Source of the DNA: DASZBX01 sp035943635
Lineage (GTDB): Bacteria; Actinomycetota; Actinomycetes; Streptomycetales; Catenulisporaceae
DNA: 64,000 nucleotides
NCBI GenBank assembly: GCA_035943635.1
Contig: DASZBX010000006.1
Location: 61,991-125,990 of the forward strand
Reading direction: 5' to 3'
A program made the position numbers and the translations under genes. The notes under the pieces are model-generated. The model searched no databases. It worked only from the letters and a program-made list of their open reading frames with translations, and had not been told where the DNA came from. The first letter of the stretch is position 1; each line of letters opens with the position of its first letter. Shown piece by piece: positions 10,800 to 19,627 of this stretch.

Positions 10800-13700
10800 G
10801 TGTCCACCCTTTCGATACCGGTCACCGAACCGGGCCGCGATCATCCGAACTCGAATCTGCATCAGGATCCGAATCAGAATCGGGATCGGAATCAGCACGT
10901 GCGGCTGCCGCTCGCACCGAAACCGGAGCGCCCGGAGCCCGCGGAGCCTGAAGAACTTTGGGCCGCCCGCGCCGATCTGTGCCGAACTGTCCGCGAGCAG
11001 TTGCGGGATGGGCCGGGCGTGCTTCTGTACGGCCCGGCCGGGATCGGCAGGTCCGCTCTGCTGGACGGCCTGGCCCGCGGAGCGCAGTCACATGGAATCC
11101 GGATACTGCGATGCGCCCCGGCCGAGTCCGAACGCGGCCTGCCGTTCGCCGGGCTCATCGATCTGTTGTCCGGCCTCGCGGACGAGGCCTTCGCCGGCCT
11201 GCCCGAGGGCCTCGGCGCGGCGTTGCGCTCCGCGGTGCTGCTCGGCGTGCCGTCGGACGGCGGCCAGGATGATCTCAGGGTCCGGATGGCGGTGCTGCAC
11301 CTGCTGCGGGTGCTCGCCGAACGTTCCCCGGTCTGGCTCCTGGTCGACGACGCGCAGTGGCTGGACCGGCCGACCGGCGAGGTGCTGGCCTTCGTCGCCC
11401 GGCGCTGCGCGGGGTCGGCCGTGCGCATCCTGGCCGCCGAACAGGTGCGCGGAACCGGCGCGCCCGCGTTCGCGGCCGCGCCCGGGATCACCCTGGCCCG
11501 GATCGAGGTGCCGATGCCCTCGCCGGCCGACCTCGGCGCGCTCCTCACCAGCCGCTGCGACCGGGAACTACCCGCGGCGACGGTGGACCTGATCCACCGC
11601 TCCTGCGGCGGAAACCTGAGCCACGCCGTGGAATTGGCGCGTTCCCTGCCGCCGTCCTGCGCAACTCTGTCAGCCGACGGATCACTGCCGGTCCCGGCGC
11701 GGCTGCGCGAGAGCCTGCTGCGCGTCCCGCGCGGGCTGCCCGCGCCGACCCGGGCGCTGCTGCTGGTCGCGAGCGCGGCCCGGCGGCCGACCCTGGCCCT
11801 GCTCGCCGAGGCCTGCGCGGACGGGCGGGCCGCCGCGCACCTGGCCGCCGCCGAACAGGCCGGGGTGGTGCGGGTCGACCCGGCCGGACCGGTCGAGTTC
11901 TGCCATCCGCTGGTGCGCGCCGCGATCTACGCCGACGCCGCGGCCGGGGAGCGCGGCGCCGTGCACGCGGGCCTGGCCGGGGCGGTGACCGAGACGGCCG
12001 AGCGGGCCCGGCACCTCGCCCTGGCCGACCCGCGCCGGGCCGAGCCGCTGGCCCGGCAGCTGGCCGAGGCCGCGGCGGCGGCCGGCCGGCGCGGCGCCCC
12101 GCGGCAGGCGGTGGAACTGGCCGACCTGGCCGCGCAGCGCACCCCCGGCGACGCGGCGTACGCGCACACCCGGGCCGAACGCCTGCTGGCCGCCGCCCGG
12201 CACGCCTGCGACGCGGGCCTGCTCGGCGACGCGCGCCGGTTCGCGAACCAGGTCCTGGAGGGCGGGGCCTCGGCCGCGCAGCGCACCGCCGCCCGGATCT
12301 TCCTGCTGCGCTGCGCCGGCCAGGCCCTGGGCGCCGCCGCGCCGCTGATCGCCCAGGGGCTGGCCGAGAGCGGCGGCCGGCCGGCCCTGGAGGCGCGATT
12401 GTGGTCCTGGTCCGCGGCCGCCGAACTGACCGCGGGCAACGCGAAGGACAGTCTGCGGCACGCCCGCAAGGCCGCCGACTTCGCCCGCCGCGCGGGCGAC
12501 CCGATCGCGGAGATCGGCGCGCTGTCCAAGCTGGCCCACGTGCACGCGCTGACCGGCGACGCCGAGGGCGAGCCGGTGCTGCGCCGGGCCCTGGAACTGG
12601 TGGAACGCGAGGTGGTCCGGGGCGCCGCGCCGCGGACGGCGTTCTGGGAGCCGCTGCGCCGCCAGGCGGTGTTCGACCTGCAGGCCGGCCGGCTGGGCGA
12701 GGCCGAGCAGCGGCTGGCCGACCTGGCCGGGCGGCTCGGGGAGACCTTCGACCACGAGGGGCTGCTGACCGTCCTGGTCACCCTGACCGACGTGCGGGTG
12801 CGGGCCGGACGCTGCCGGGCCGCGCTGGAGAGCGCGGGCACGGCGCTGCGGGTCGCGCGGGAACTGGGCCCGTTGCCCGCGCCGGTCCTGTTCGCCGCGG
12901 CGCTGGCCGAGTCCGCGGGCGGGACGCTGGCCGAGGCCCTGCGCTACGCCGAGGACGCGGTGAGCACGGCCCGGGCCGACGGCGACATGCACGGCCTGCT
13001 GCGCGCGCTCGGCGCTCTCGGCGGCGCTCTGTTGCAGAGCGGCGCGGCGGATCGGGCGGTCGTGGTCCTGCGGGAAGCGGACCTGATCGAACGCCGGGTC
13101 GGCATCGTGGACCCGGCGTCAGGGAACTGGCATACGAGCTATGGCGAAGCGCTGGTCGCGGCCGGGCGGCTGCAGGAGGCGGCCGCGGTGCTCGACCGGG
13201 TCGGCGCCCGGGCCCGTGAACTCGGCCGCGCTCAGGTGACGGCGGCGCTCGACCGCGGCCGCGCGGTGCTCGACGCCGCGCTCGGGCGCCCGGATGACGC
13301 GGCGCGGGCGCTTCGCCGAGTCGCCGATCTCCAGGCGGAGCAAGCGATCGAGCAGGTCAGGACTCTCCTTCAGCTGGCGGCGGTGGAACGGCAGCGCGGC
13401 CGGGCCGAGCAGGTCCGGTCCGCCCTGACCGAGGCCCGACGGGTCGCCGGATCCGCCGGGGCCGCGCCGTGGATCGCGCGGGTGGACGGCGAACTCGGCC
13501 GCGAGGACGCCGACCGTGCACCGGCATCCGGCATCGTCTCAGGGTACGAACCCTACGGATCGCGCACACCACATGAATCGCGGGAGACGCACGGACCGCG
13601 TGGGCTGCAAGGACTGCGTGAACCATACGAGCCGCGGGGAACGCGTGAATCGCATGTGCCGCACGAACCGAGGCCCAATCGCCGACCCGCACACGACCCC

Positions 13701-13961
13701 GCACCACGCCCGGAACCCGCACCCGGCCCGGAACTGACCCCCGCCGAGGAACGCTGCGCCCGGCTCGCCGCGCGCGGGGCGACCAACCGGGAGATCGCGG
13801 CGGCGCTGCACCTGAGCGTCAAGACCGTGGAGGGCACACTCTCGCGCACCTACCGCAAACTCGGCGTCCGCTCACGCACCCAGCTGGCCCAGCTGGCCCG
13901 CCCGCTCGGCCCCGGCGAGACCGGCCGCGGGCCGACCGAGTACGTGCCCGGATTCAGCTGA
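10800..13961 (+). CDS. Large LAL-type LuxR regulator with AAA/STAND ATPase domain
   Basis: A 1053-residue regulator. Near residue 78 a Walker A motif (GPAGIGRSALLDGLA) is followed by a Walker B strand (PVWLLVDDAQWLD), then a long Ala/Arg-rich TPR-like helical region (about 300-880) and a C-terminal LuxR helix-turn-helix (LTPAEERCARLAARGATNREIAAALHLSVKTVEGTLSRTYRKLGV). Walker A has Arg where Lys is usual (G-x-x-G-I-G-R-S), so ATP binding may be altered. A low-complexity linker rich in H-E-P-R-G repeats precedes the HTH. GTG 10800 has GAGGAG 6 nt upstream. An upstream Cys leader ORF suggests sulfur-dependent expression. Confidence 0.85.
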   Translation: MSTLSIPVTEPGRDHPNSNLHQDPNQNRDRNQHVRLPLAPKPERPEPAEPEELWAARADLCRTVREQLRDGPGVLLYGPAGIGRSALLDGLARGAQSHGIRILRCAPAESERGLPFAGLIDLLSGLADEAFAGLPEGLGAALRSAVLLGVPSDGGQDDLRVRMAVLHLLRVLAERSPVWLLVDDAQWLDRPTGEVLAFVARRCAGSAVRILAAEQVRGTGAPAFAAAPGITLARIEVPMPSPADLGALLTSRCDRELPAATVDLIHRSCGGNLSHAVELARSLPPSCATLSADGSLPVPARLRESLLRVPRGLPAPTRALLLVASAARRPTLALLAEACADGRAAAHLAAAEQAGVVRVDPAGPVEFCHPLVRAAIYADAAAGERGAVHAGLAGAVTETAERARHLALADPRRAEPLARQLAEAAAAAGRRGAPRQAVELADLAAQRTPGDAAYAHTRAERLLAAARHACDAGLLGDARRFANQVLEGGASAAQRTAARIFLLRCAGQALGAAAPLIAQGLAESGGRPALEARLWSWSAAAELTAGNAKDSLRHARKAADFARRAGDPIAEIGALSKLAHVHALTGDAEGEPVLRRALELVEREVVRGAAPRTAFWEPLRRQAVFDLQAGRLGEAEQRLADLAGRLGETFDHEGLLTVLVTLTDVRVRAGRCRAALESAGTALRVARELGPLPAPVLFAAALAESAGGTLAEALRYAEDAVSTARADGDMHGLLRALGALGGALLQSGAADRAVVVLREADLIERRVGIVDPASGNWHTSYGEALVAAGRLQEAAAVLDRVGARARELGRAQVTAALDRGRAVLDAALGRPDDAARALRRVADLQAEQAIEQVRTLLQLAAVERQRGRAEQVRSALTEARRVAGSAGAAPWIARVDGELGREDADRAPASGIVSGYEPYGSRTPHESRETHGPRGLQGLREPYEPRGTRESHVPHEPRPNRRPAHDPAPRPEPAPGPELTPAEERCARLAARGATNREIAAALHLSVKTVEGTLSRTYRKLGVRSRTQLAQLARPLGPGETGRGPTEYVPGFS

Positions 13962-14187
13962 CCGAGGGCTCTCGCAGATGTCCTCTATACGTGCCCTTTA
14001 ACCTGGAAATGCCGATGTAACCACGAAATCAAGGGTTTCCCCGCTATTGCCCGGATGCCCTGCTCGATAGCGTGAAGGCATGCTCTGAGCGGTTCGGGCG
14101 GGCCACACCCACGGCCCGGCCGGCCGCGGCGCGCCGCGGTCCGGCGCGCGGGAGCGTCTGCCTCACCCCATCAGCAGAGGAACACTT

Positions 14188-15801
14188 GTGAAGATACGTC
14201 TCAGAGTCATCGGCCTGCTCGCCGCGCCGCTGCCGGTGCTCGCGCTGGCCACCGCCCCCGCCTCGGCGCAGACCGCCGGGCGCGCCGCCCTGGGCGGGGA
14301 GACCGTGGCCGCGGTCAGCCAGGCCACCCGGGTCGGCGACCTCGCCGCGACCGGGCAGCTGTCCCTGGAGGTGAGCCTGGCCCCGCGCGACGAGGCCGGA
14401 CTGCAGGCCTTCATCGGCCAGGTCTCGAACCCGGCCTCCCCGCTGTACAAGCACTACCTGACCGTGAGCCAGTTCGCCGACCGGTTCGGCGCCTCCACGG
14501 CCACGATCCAGTCCGTCACCGCCTACCTGCGCTCGGCCGGCCTGACCGTCGCCGCCCCCACCGCCAACCACCTGACCCTCGCCACCAGCGGCACGACCGC
14601 CCAGGTGGAGAAGGCCTTCGGGGTCACCCTGGCGAACTACCGGCAGGGCGCGACCGGTGCCGAGTTCTTCGCCAACACCGCCGCCCCCAGCCTGCCCACG
14701 GCCCTGGCCGCCGCGGTCGACGGCGTGGCCGGGCTGTCGGACTACGCCAAGCACAGCTACTACGCCGTCCCGGCGAAGACCTCGCCGAACGTCACCGCGA
14801 ACATCACGCCGACCAAGGCGCGCAGCGGCTACAACCTGACCTCCTCGATCAGCTCCGGCTACAACGGCACCGGCGAGACGATCGGCCTGGTCGAGTTCTC
14901 CGCCTACTCGGCCTCGGACGTGGCCAAGTACAACAGCAACTACTCGCTCGGCGCCTCGGTGCCGACCGTGGTGAAGGTGTCCGGCGGCACGACCGACACC
15001 TCCGGCGAGGTCGAGGACGAGCTCGACATCGAGGTCGCCAACGCGCTCGCGCCCAAGGCCGCGGTCGCCGTCTACGAGGCGCCGAACACCGACGCCGGCG
15101 AGGTCGCGCTCTACGCGGCCCTGGTCAGCAAGGACGTCCCGGTCATCTCCTCCAGCTGGGGCGAGCCGGAGACCGAGGAGGACAACCTCTCCTCGGACGA
15201 CGCCGACTTCCAGGAGGCCGCGGCCCAGGGCCAGTCGGTCTACGCCGCCTCGGGCGACTCCGGCGCCGACGACAACGGTTCCAGCCTGTCGGTCGACTAC
15301 CCGGCCTCGGACCCGTACGTGGCCGGCACCGGCGGCACGGACCTGACCCTGACCTCCTCGGGCGCCTGGAGCAAGGAGACCGGCTGGTCCGACGGCGGCG
15401 GCGGGGTCTCGGTCGAGTGGGCCACCCCGAGCTTCCAGACCAAGGTCAACAGCGGCACGCACCGCGAGGTGCCGGACGTCTCCGCGGACGCCGACCCGAG
15501 CAGCGGCTGGTACATCTACGCCGAGGGCGGCTGGGAGGAAGTCGGCGGCACCAGTGCGGCGGCTCCGAACTGGGCCGCGTTCACCGCGGACTACGACACC
15601 GCGGCGACCCACTTCAGCAAGGCCAAGTTCGGCTTCGCCGACTCGTTCATCTACACGGTCGCCGAGTCGTCCTCGTACAGCACCGCGTTCCACGACATCA
15701 CCAGCGGCAACAACGGCGGCTACAGCGCCAAGACCGGTTACGACGAGGCGACCGGCTGGGGCTCCTACAACGGCGGCGGCTTCATCGCCGACGAACTGTA
15801 G
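14188..15801 (+). CDS. Secreted S53 sedolisin (kumamolisin-like acid serine peptidase)
   Basis: A 537-residue preproenzyme. It has a signal peptide (LLAAPLPVLALATAPASA), a pro-kumamolisin activation domain (about 40-190, with LSLEVSLAPRDEAGLQAFIGQVSNPASPLYKHYLT), then the catalytic domain. The Glu/Asp pair lies in GEVEDELDIEVANALAP (Glu 276, Asp 280), the oxyanion Asp 357 in SGDSGADDN, and the nucleophile Ser 456 in GGTSAAAPNWAAF. C-terminal GYDEATGWGSYNGGGF is the usual calcium-site and end motif. The family acts outside the cell at low pH. GTG start with AGAGGAA upstream. A GC-rich hairpin at 15841-15878 ends the unit. Confidence 0.92.
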   Translation: MKIRLRVIGLLAAPLPVLALATAPASAQTAGRAALGGETVAAVSQATRVGDLAATGQLSLEVSLAPRDEAGLQAFIGQVSNPASPLYKHYLTVSQFADRFGASTATIQSVTAYLRSAGLTVAAPTANHLTLATSGTTAQVEKAFGVTLANYRQGATGAEFFANTAAPSLPTALAAAVDGVAGLSDYAKHSYYAVPAKTSPNVTANITPTKARSGYNLTSSISSGYNGTGETIGLVEFSAYSASDVAKYNSNYSLGASVPTVVKVSGGTTDTSGEVEDELDIEVANALAPKAAVAVYEAPNTDAGEVALYAALVSKDVPVISSSWGEPETEEDNLSSDDADFQEAAAQGQSVYAASGDSGADDNGSSLSVDYPASDPYVAGTGGTDLTLTSSGAWSKETGWSDGGGGVSVEWATPSFQTKVNSGTHREVPDVSADADPSSGWYIYAEGGWEEVGGTSAAAPNWAAFTADYDTAATHFSKAKFGFADSFIYTVAESSSYSTAFHDITSGNNGGYSAKTGYDEATGWGSYNGGGFIADEL

Positions 15802-15840
15802 AAACCTGATTCCGCGCTTGCGCGGAGCCTGATTCACTCC

Positions 15841-15878
15841 GGGCGGTGGTCGTCGCGATCCAGCGGCGGCCACCGCCC
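15841..15878. terminator. 9-bp hairpin between the sedolisin and SnoaL-like genes
   Basis: GGGCGGTGG at 15841-15849 and CCACCGCCC at 15870-15878 pair perfectly across a 20-nt loop between convergent genes. Confidence 0.65.
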
Positions 15879-15889
15879 TCCCGCTAGTG

Positions 15890-16330
15890 TCAGTCAGCGA
15901 AGATGGAGGGATCGCCCTCGTGCCAGACGCTCACGATCCGCCGCCGGGTGAACCGCCAGCCGTCCGCGGTCCGGCGCAACCGGTCCTCGTAGCGTCCCGC
16001 GCCGACGAATCGCTGCGTACCGCGCAGATGATGGGCCTGGAAGTAGCACGTGTGGTCGGCCTCGTCGCCTCGCAGGGCCATGACATGGTTGCTGTTCATG
16101 TGCTGAGTCGCGTCGAGCCGCTCGATGCTCGCGCCGATCCGCGCCGCGATCGCCTCGGGACCGGACACCCGCTCTCCCGAGGCGGCGTACTCCCAGGCGC
16201 CATCGTCGGTGAACAAGGTGCGCAGCGTCGCCCAATCGCGGGTGTCCACGGCCGTGGCGTACGCCAGGACGGTCTGCACGATCTCGTCGCGGTCGATCAG
16301 TTCCTGAAGCTGCGCGGGTGTCTGAGACAT
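15890..16330 (-). CDS. SnoaL-like/NTF2-fold protein
   Basis: A 146-residue alpha+beta-barrel protein: LQELIDRDEIVQTVLAYATAVDTRDWATLRTLFTDDGAWEYAASGERVSGPEAIAARI, then NHVMALRGDEADHTCYFQAHHLRG and a final RRIVSVWHEGD strand. The Y-A-x-A-x-D-x-x-D-W-A-x-L signature marks the SnoaL_4-type group found among dehydratases, isomerases and ring-hydroxylase subunits. The ATG at 16330 follows GAGGAAGG by 8 nt. It sits 131 nt downstream of the LLM monooxygenase pair on the same strand, so it may help process their products. Confidence 0.8.
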   Translation of the reverse strand: MSQTPAQLQELIDRDEIVQTVLAYATAVDTRDWATLRTLFTDDGAWEYAASGERVSGPEAIAARIGASIERLDATQHMNSNHVMALRGDEADHTCYFQAHHLRGTQRFVGAGRYEDRLRRTADGWRFTRRRIVSVWHEGDPSIFAD

Positions 16331-16460
16331 CGAATGCCTTCCTCGAACGGATGAGCCGGCCGGCGCCGGGCCGCGATCGCCGCGGCCCAGGCCGCCTACG
16401 ACCACGAACACGGCCCGGCCGGCAACATACCGCCATAACCGAACCCTACGATGCTCGGCC

Positions 16461-17813
16461 TTACTCGGCCACCGCCCGGACCGCGGGCAGTTCCAGGTGT
16501 TCGCGCAGGGTCGTGCCCTCGTACTCGGTGCGGTACACGCCGCGTTCCTGGAGCTCGGGCACCAGCTTGTCGACGATGTCGGCGAGCGAGCCGGGCACGA
16601 GGTACGGCAGGATGTTGAATCCGTCCGCGGCCCGGGTGTGCGCGTACTCGGCCCACTCGTCGGCGACCTGGGACGGCGTGCCGGTGAAGGTCGGGTGCCC
16701 GGGCGCGACCTCCTGGGCGAGCCGGCGCATGGACAGGCCGCGTTCCTTGGCCGTCTCGCGCCACACCCGGATGCGTTCGAGCTTGCCGGTGCGGTCGTCG
16801 ATCGCGATGGTGCCGCGGGACGGGTCGAGTTCGCTCTCGCTCGGCTCGATGTCCGGCAGCGGGCCGTCCGGGTCGTAGGCGGACAGGTCGGTGCCCCAGT
16901 ACTGCTCGAAGAAGGCGATCGTGCGCGGGCCGTTGACCTGCTCGTTGCGCACCCAGCGGGCCCGTTCCTCGGCGTCCGCGGGGGTGTCGGCCAGGATCAC
17001 GGCCGCGCCGGGCAGGATCCGCAGGCTGTCCCGGGCGCGGCCGTGGCGGGCCAGCCGGTCCTGCATGTCCGCGGCGTAGGCGACGGCCTTGTCGTACTTC
17101 GCGTTGGCGGAGAAGACCACGTCGGCGTGCCGCGCGGCCAGGTCCCGGCCGCCGGCCGAGTCCCCGGCCTGGAAGATCACCGGGCGGCCCTGCGGGCTCG
17201 GCGGCACGGTCGCCGCGGCGCGCAGCCGGATCAGGTCGGTGTCCCGGTCGACCGGCCCGTCCGGCCCGGGCCCGCCGGCGGCCGGGTCCCAGCCGGCCCA
17301 CAGGGCCTTGGCGGCCTCGACGAACTGCTCGGCCCGCTCGTACCGGCGCTCGTGCGGGAGCCAGCCGCCGTGCCGGAAGTTCTCCCCGGTCCAGGCGTTG
17401 TCGGTGGTCACCACGTTCCACCCGGCCCGGCCGCCGGACAGCAGGTCCAGGCCGGCCAGCCGGCGGGCCAGGTCGGCCGGAAAGTTGTAGGTGGTGTTCT
17501 GGGTGGCCACCAGCCCGATCCGCTCGGTGGCCGCGGCCAGCACGGTCAGCTGGGTGATCGCGTCCGGCCGGCCGGCCACGTCCAGGTCGAAGACCCGGCC
17601 GCGGTTCTCCCGCACCCGCAGGCCCTCGCCGAGGAAGAAGGCGTCGAACAGGCCGCGTTCGAGCAGCCGGGCCACGCCGACGAAGGTCTCGATCGCGGTG
17701 TGCGGCGCCGCGGTCGGGTCGGTCCAGATCAGCTCGGGTCCGACGCCGGTGAGGAAGACCCCGAGGTGCAGCCGGGCCCGGGGTTCGGCCGCGGAGGTGT
17801 CCGGCCCGGTCAT
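16461..17813 (-). CDS. LLM flavin monooxygenase, NtaA/SnaA/DszA family
   Basis: A 450-residue FMNH2-dependent oxygenase with the nitrilotriacetate-monooxygenase-type layout: LHLGVFLTGVGPELIW, FDAFFLGEGL, TERIGLVATQNTTYNFPADLARRLAGLDLLSGGRAGWNVVTTDNAWTGENF, RYERAEQFVEAAKALW, GRPVIFQAGDSAGGRDLAARHADVVFSAN and FTGTPSQVADEWAEYAHTRAADGFNILPYL. Members oxidise organosulfur or aminopolycarboxylate compounds and need a separate flavin reductase, none of which is seen nearby. Start ATG 17813 overlaps the upstream LLM gene (ATGA). The pair lies behind a cysteine leader ORF, so sulfur scavenging is the likeliest job. Confidence 0.88.
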   Translation of the reverse strand: MTGPDTSAAEPRARLHLGVFLTGVGPELIWTDPTAAPHTAIETFVGVARLLERGLFDAFFLGEGLRVRENRGRVFDLDVAGRPDAITQLTVLAAATERIGLVATQNTTYNFPADLARRLAGLDLLSGGRAGWNVVTTDNAWTGENFRHGGWLPHERRYERAEQFVEAAKALWAGWDPAAGGPGPDGPVDRDTDLIRLRAAATVPPSPQGRPVIFQAGDSAGGRDLAARHADVVFSANAKYDKAVAYAADMQDRLARHGRARDSLRILPGAAVILADTPADAEERARWVRNEQVNGPRTIAFFEQYWGTDLSAYDPDGPLPDIEPSESELDPSRGTIAIDDRTGKLERIRVWRETAKERGLSMRRLAQEVAPGHPTFTGTPSQVADEWAEYAHTRAADGFNILPYLVPGSLADIVDKLVPELQERGVYRTEYEGTTLREHLELPAVRAVAE

Positions 17814-18961
17814 ATCGCGCTCCTGGAACTGGTCGGGGCCGCCGCGAGGGCGAACCGGTTGGTCGGGCGGGGCAGGCCGAGCGTGGTGCGCAGGGTGTCC
17901 TCGGCGCGCGGGGCGACCCGGCGCACGCCCGCGGCCGCGAGGGCCGGGAGCACCTGCCCGGTCAGGATCGGCAGGTCCACGGACAGGTCGGCCGCCACCA
18001 GGCGCACGCCGTCGACGATCTCGGCCAGGTCGCGCAGCAGGTCGACGAGGCCTGATGCGGGCCCGACGTGGCGCAGCGCGCCCGACTCCGGCCACGGGCC
18101 CGCGGCGTCGAGCCGGCTCAGGCGCTCGGCGGCGGAGGTGTCAGGGCCCTCATCGAGGGCGAATTCGACCGTGGCGAAGGCGAGCGGCGCGCCGGCCTGC
18201 CGGGCCTGGCGGGCCCGTTCGCCGATCGCGGCCAGGCCGGGCCGGCTGACCAGGACGATGTCGGCGTGCCCGTCGATCTCCAGCTCGTCCGGGGCGAGGA
18301 CCACGACCTGGCCCTGCGGCGGGCGCGGGGCGATCAGCGGGCCCTTGACGGTGAAGCTCGCGCCCTCGAAGTCGATGTGGTGGACCTTGGCAGAGTCCAG
18401 ATAACGGCCGGTGGTCTGGTCCTTGATCACGGCGTCGTCCTCCCACGAGTCCCACAGGGCCCGGGCCGTGTCGACCACGTCCAGCGCCTCGCGCCGCAGC
18501 GCGTCCGGGGCCAGGGGCAGCGCGCCGATGGTGGCCCGCTCCTCGGGGCTGTTGGCGCCGCCGACCACCCAGGCCGCGCGGCCGTGCGCGGCGTGGTCGA
18601 GCGTGGCCAGCTGCGTGGCCAGGTGGAACGGCTCGACCAGCGCGGCGTGCAGGGTCGGCGCCAGGCCCAGCCGGTCGGTCAGCACCGCGGCGTAGGCCGC
18701 GCGGGTGCCGGCCTCCACCCGGCCGACCGGGTCCGCCGCGGGGCCCGCGGGCAGGGGTCCGTCATGGAAGGTGACCAGGGTGAAGCCCGCGTCCTGGGCC
18801 GCGGCGAGCACGTCGCGCAGGGGCCCGGGGCCGAGCCCGGCGGCGGACCGGCCGGCCCGGCCGGCGGCGGCCGGGTGCGCGCCGCCGCCGTCGGCTTCCA
18901 GGGCCAGGAACAGGTGGCGGGCGGCGTCATCGAGGTCTGGGTCAGTGCCGGGGGCGGCCAT
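17810..18961 (-). CDS. LLM-family flavin oxidoreductase, divergent partner
   Basis: A 383-residue luciferase-like protein, shorter and more diverged than its neighbour: HLFLALEADGGGAHPAA, AGFTLVTFHDGPLP, LGLAPTLHAALVEPFHLATQLATLDHAAHGRAAWVVGGANSPEERATIG, LRREALDVVDTARALWDSWEDDAVIKDQTTGRYLDSAKVHHIDFEGASFTVKGPLIAPRPPQGQ. The C-terminal third lacks the usual barrel-closing LLM motif. It overlaps the following monooxygenase by 4 nt, so the two may form a complex or act in sequence. It is preceded by a leader ORF at 19102-19215. The ribosome-binding site at the ATG 18961 is weak (CTGGAG). Confidence 0.8.
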   Translation of the reverse strand: MAAPGTDPDLDDAARHLFLALEADGGGAHPAAAGRAGRSAAGLGPGPLRDVLAAAQDAGFTLVTFHDGPLPAGPAADPVGRVEAGTRAAYAAVLTDRLGLAPTLHAALVEPFHLATQLATLDHAAHGRAAWVVGGANSPEERATIGALPLAPDALRREALDVVDTARALWDSWEDDAVIKDQTTGRYLDSAKVHHIDFEGASFTVKGPLIAPRPPQGQVVVLAPDELEIDGHADIVLVSRPGLAAIGERARQARQAGAPLAFATVEFALDEGPDTSAAERLSRLDAAGPWPESGALRHVGPASGLVDLLRDLAEIVDGVRLVAADLSVDLPILTGQVLPALAAAGVRRVAPRAEDTLRTTLGLPRPTNRFALAAAPTSSRSAI

Positions 18962-19101
18962 GAGGCTTGGGTCTCCAGTCGGTGCGGGCGGGCACGCCGT
19001 CTCGGGTCCCGGGGATCAGGAGAGGGCTGAGGAAGCCGGTCGCGGGCAGGCCGGGGCGGTCGCGGTCGCGGGCGGGGGGAGTCGGGGCGGGCGCAGGCGG
19101 C

Positions 19102-19215
19102 TTAGCGTGCTGCCGCGGCGTCGCTGAACTGCCGGAGGGCCGGTCGGCGACACGACGAGGACCACACCCGACCGAAGTCGATGTGGCTCCGCGTGGTGAG
19201 CCGAATACCGATCAC
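19102..19215 (-). CDS. Cysteine-type leader peptide of the LLM operon
   Basis: A GTG-started 37-residue ORF containing RSHIDFGRVWSSSCRR. The core H-I-D-F-G-R-V-W-S-S-S-C is identical to the leaders at 19369 and 21354. Unlike them it runs 14 residues past the cysteine before TAA. The start codon lies 6 nt after a -10 element, so the transcript is probably leaderless. It precedes the LLM pair by 141 nt and should make their expression depend on cysteine supply. Confidence 0.8.
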   Translation of the reverse strand: MIGIRLTTRSHIDFGRVWSSSCRRPALRQFSDAAAAR

Positions 19216-19221
19216 TTCGCC

Positions 19222-19251
19222 AGTGTCCATGGGCGGTCCCCGGTGTGTCAA
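19222..19251 (-). promoter_or_regulatory. Leaderless promoter TTGACA-N18-GACACT
   Basis: On the minus strand the -35 TTGACA is at 19251-19246, the spacer is 18 nt and the -10-like GACACT is at 19227-19222, 6 nt before the leader GTG. The layout is the same as in the divergent promoter at 19333-19362. Confidence 0.65.
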
Positions 19252-19332
19252 CCGGACCGGGGCCGGTGAATACGCTCTCTGAGCTCAGGGGTGCGATTCA
19301 CCCGGGCGGTGTGGCGGCCCGGGGCGGCGGCG

Positions 19333-19362
19333 TTGACAGGGCGGGCCGTGCGCGCCGAGACT
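19333..19362 (+). promoter_or_regulatory. Leaderless promoter TTGACA-N18-GAGACT
   Basis: TTGACA at 19333-19338, an 18-nt spacer and GAGACT at 19357-19362, then 6 nt to the GTG of the leader ORF. It diverges from the promoter at 19222-19251, leaving about 80 nt between the two -35 boxes. Confidence 0.65.
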
Positions 19363-19368
19363 GATCGG

Positions 19369-19443
19369 GTGCCGGGCACCACGCTCACGACGAGGACCCA
19401 CATCGACTTCGGTCGCGTGTGGTCCTCGTCCTGTCGCGGCTGA
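19369..19443 (+). CDS. Cysteine-type leader peptide of the cysteine synthase gene
   Basis: A 24-residue ORF ending THIDFGRVWSSSCRG and then TGA. The single cysteine lies three codons from the stop, as expected of an attenuation leader that stalls when Cys-tRNA is short. Inside the ORF, GACGAGGACC (19389-19398) pairs perfectly with GGTCCTCGTC (19421-19430), which overlaps the serine codons just before Cys. Ribosome position would therefore decide the RNA fold. The cysteine synthase-like gene starts 185 nt downstream. Confidence 0.85.
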   Translation: MPGTTLTTRTHIDFGRVWSSSCRG

Positions 19444-19627
19444 CCCCCGCCGTCGCGGCCGCTTCACCGCCGTTCGCCGCCCGGCCGGACCGGCCGGCCG
19501 CGGCCCGTGAACGCCGTCATCCACCCCCTGACCAGCCGCCGCCGCGCCCCGGCCCGGGCCGTCGACGCCGTCCGGCGCCGCCGCGACCCGGCCGGACGAA
19601 CCCGCCGAAGAGTGAAGGAAGTCCGAG

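Noticed and set aside
10842..10890. GAATC/GGATC short repeats as a separate repeat element
   Set aside because: They encode the Asn/Asp/Arg-rich start of the LAL regulator in frame; a degenerate coding repeat is sufficient explanation.
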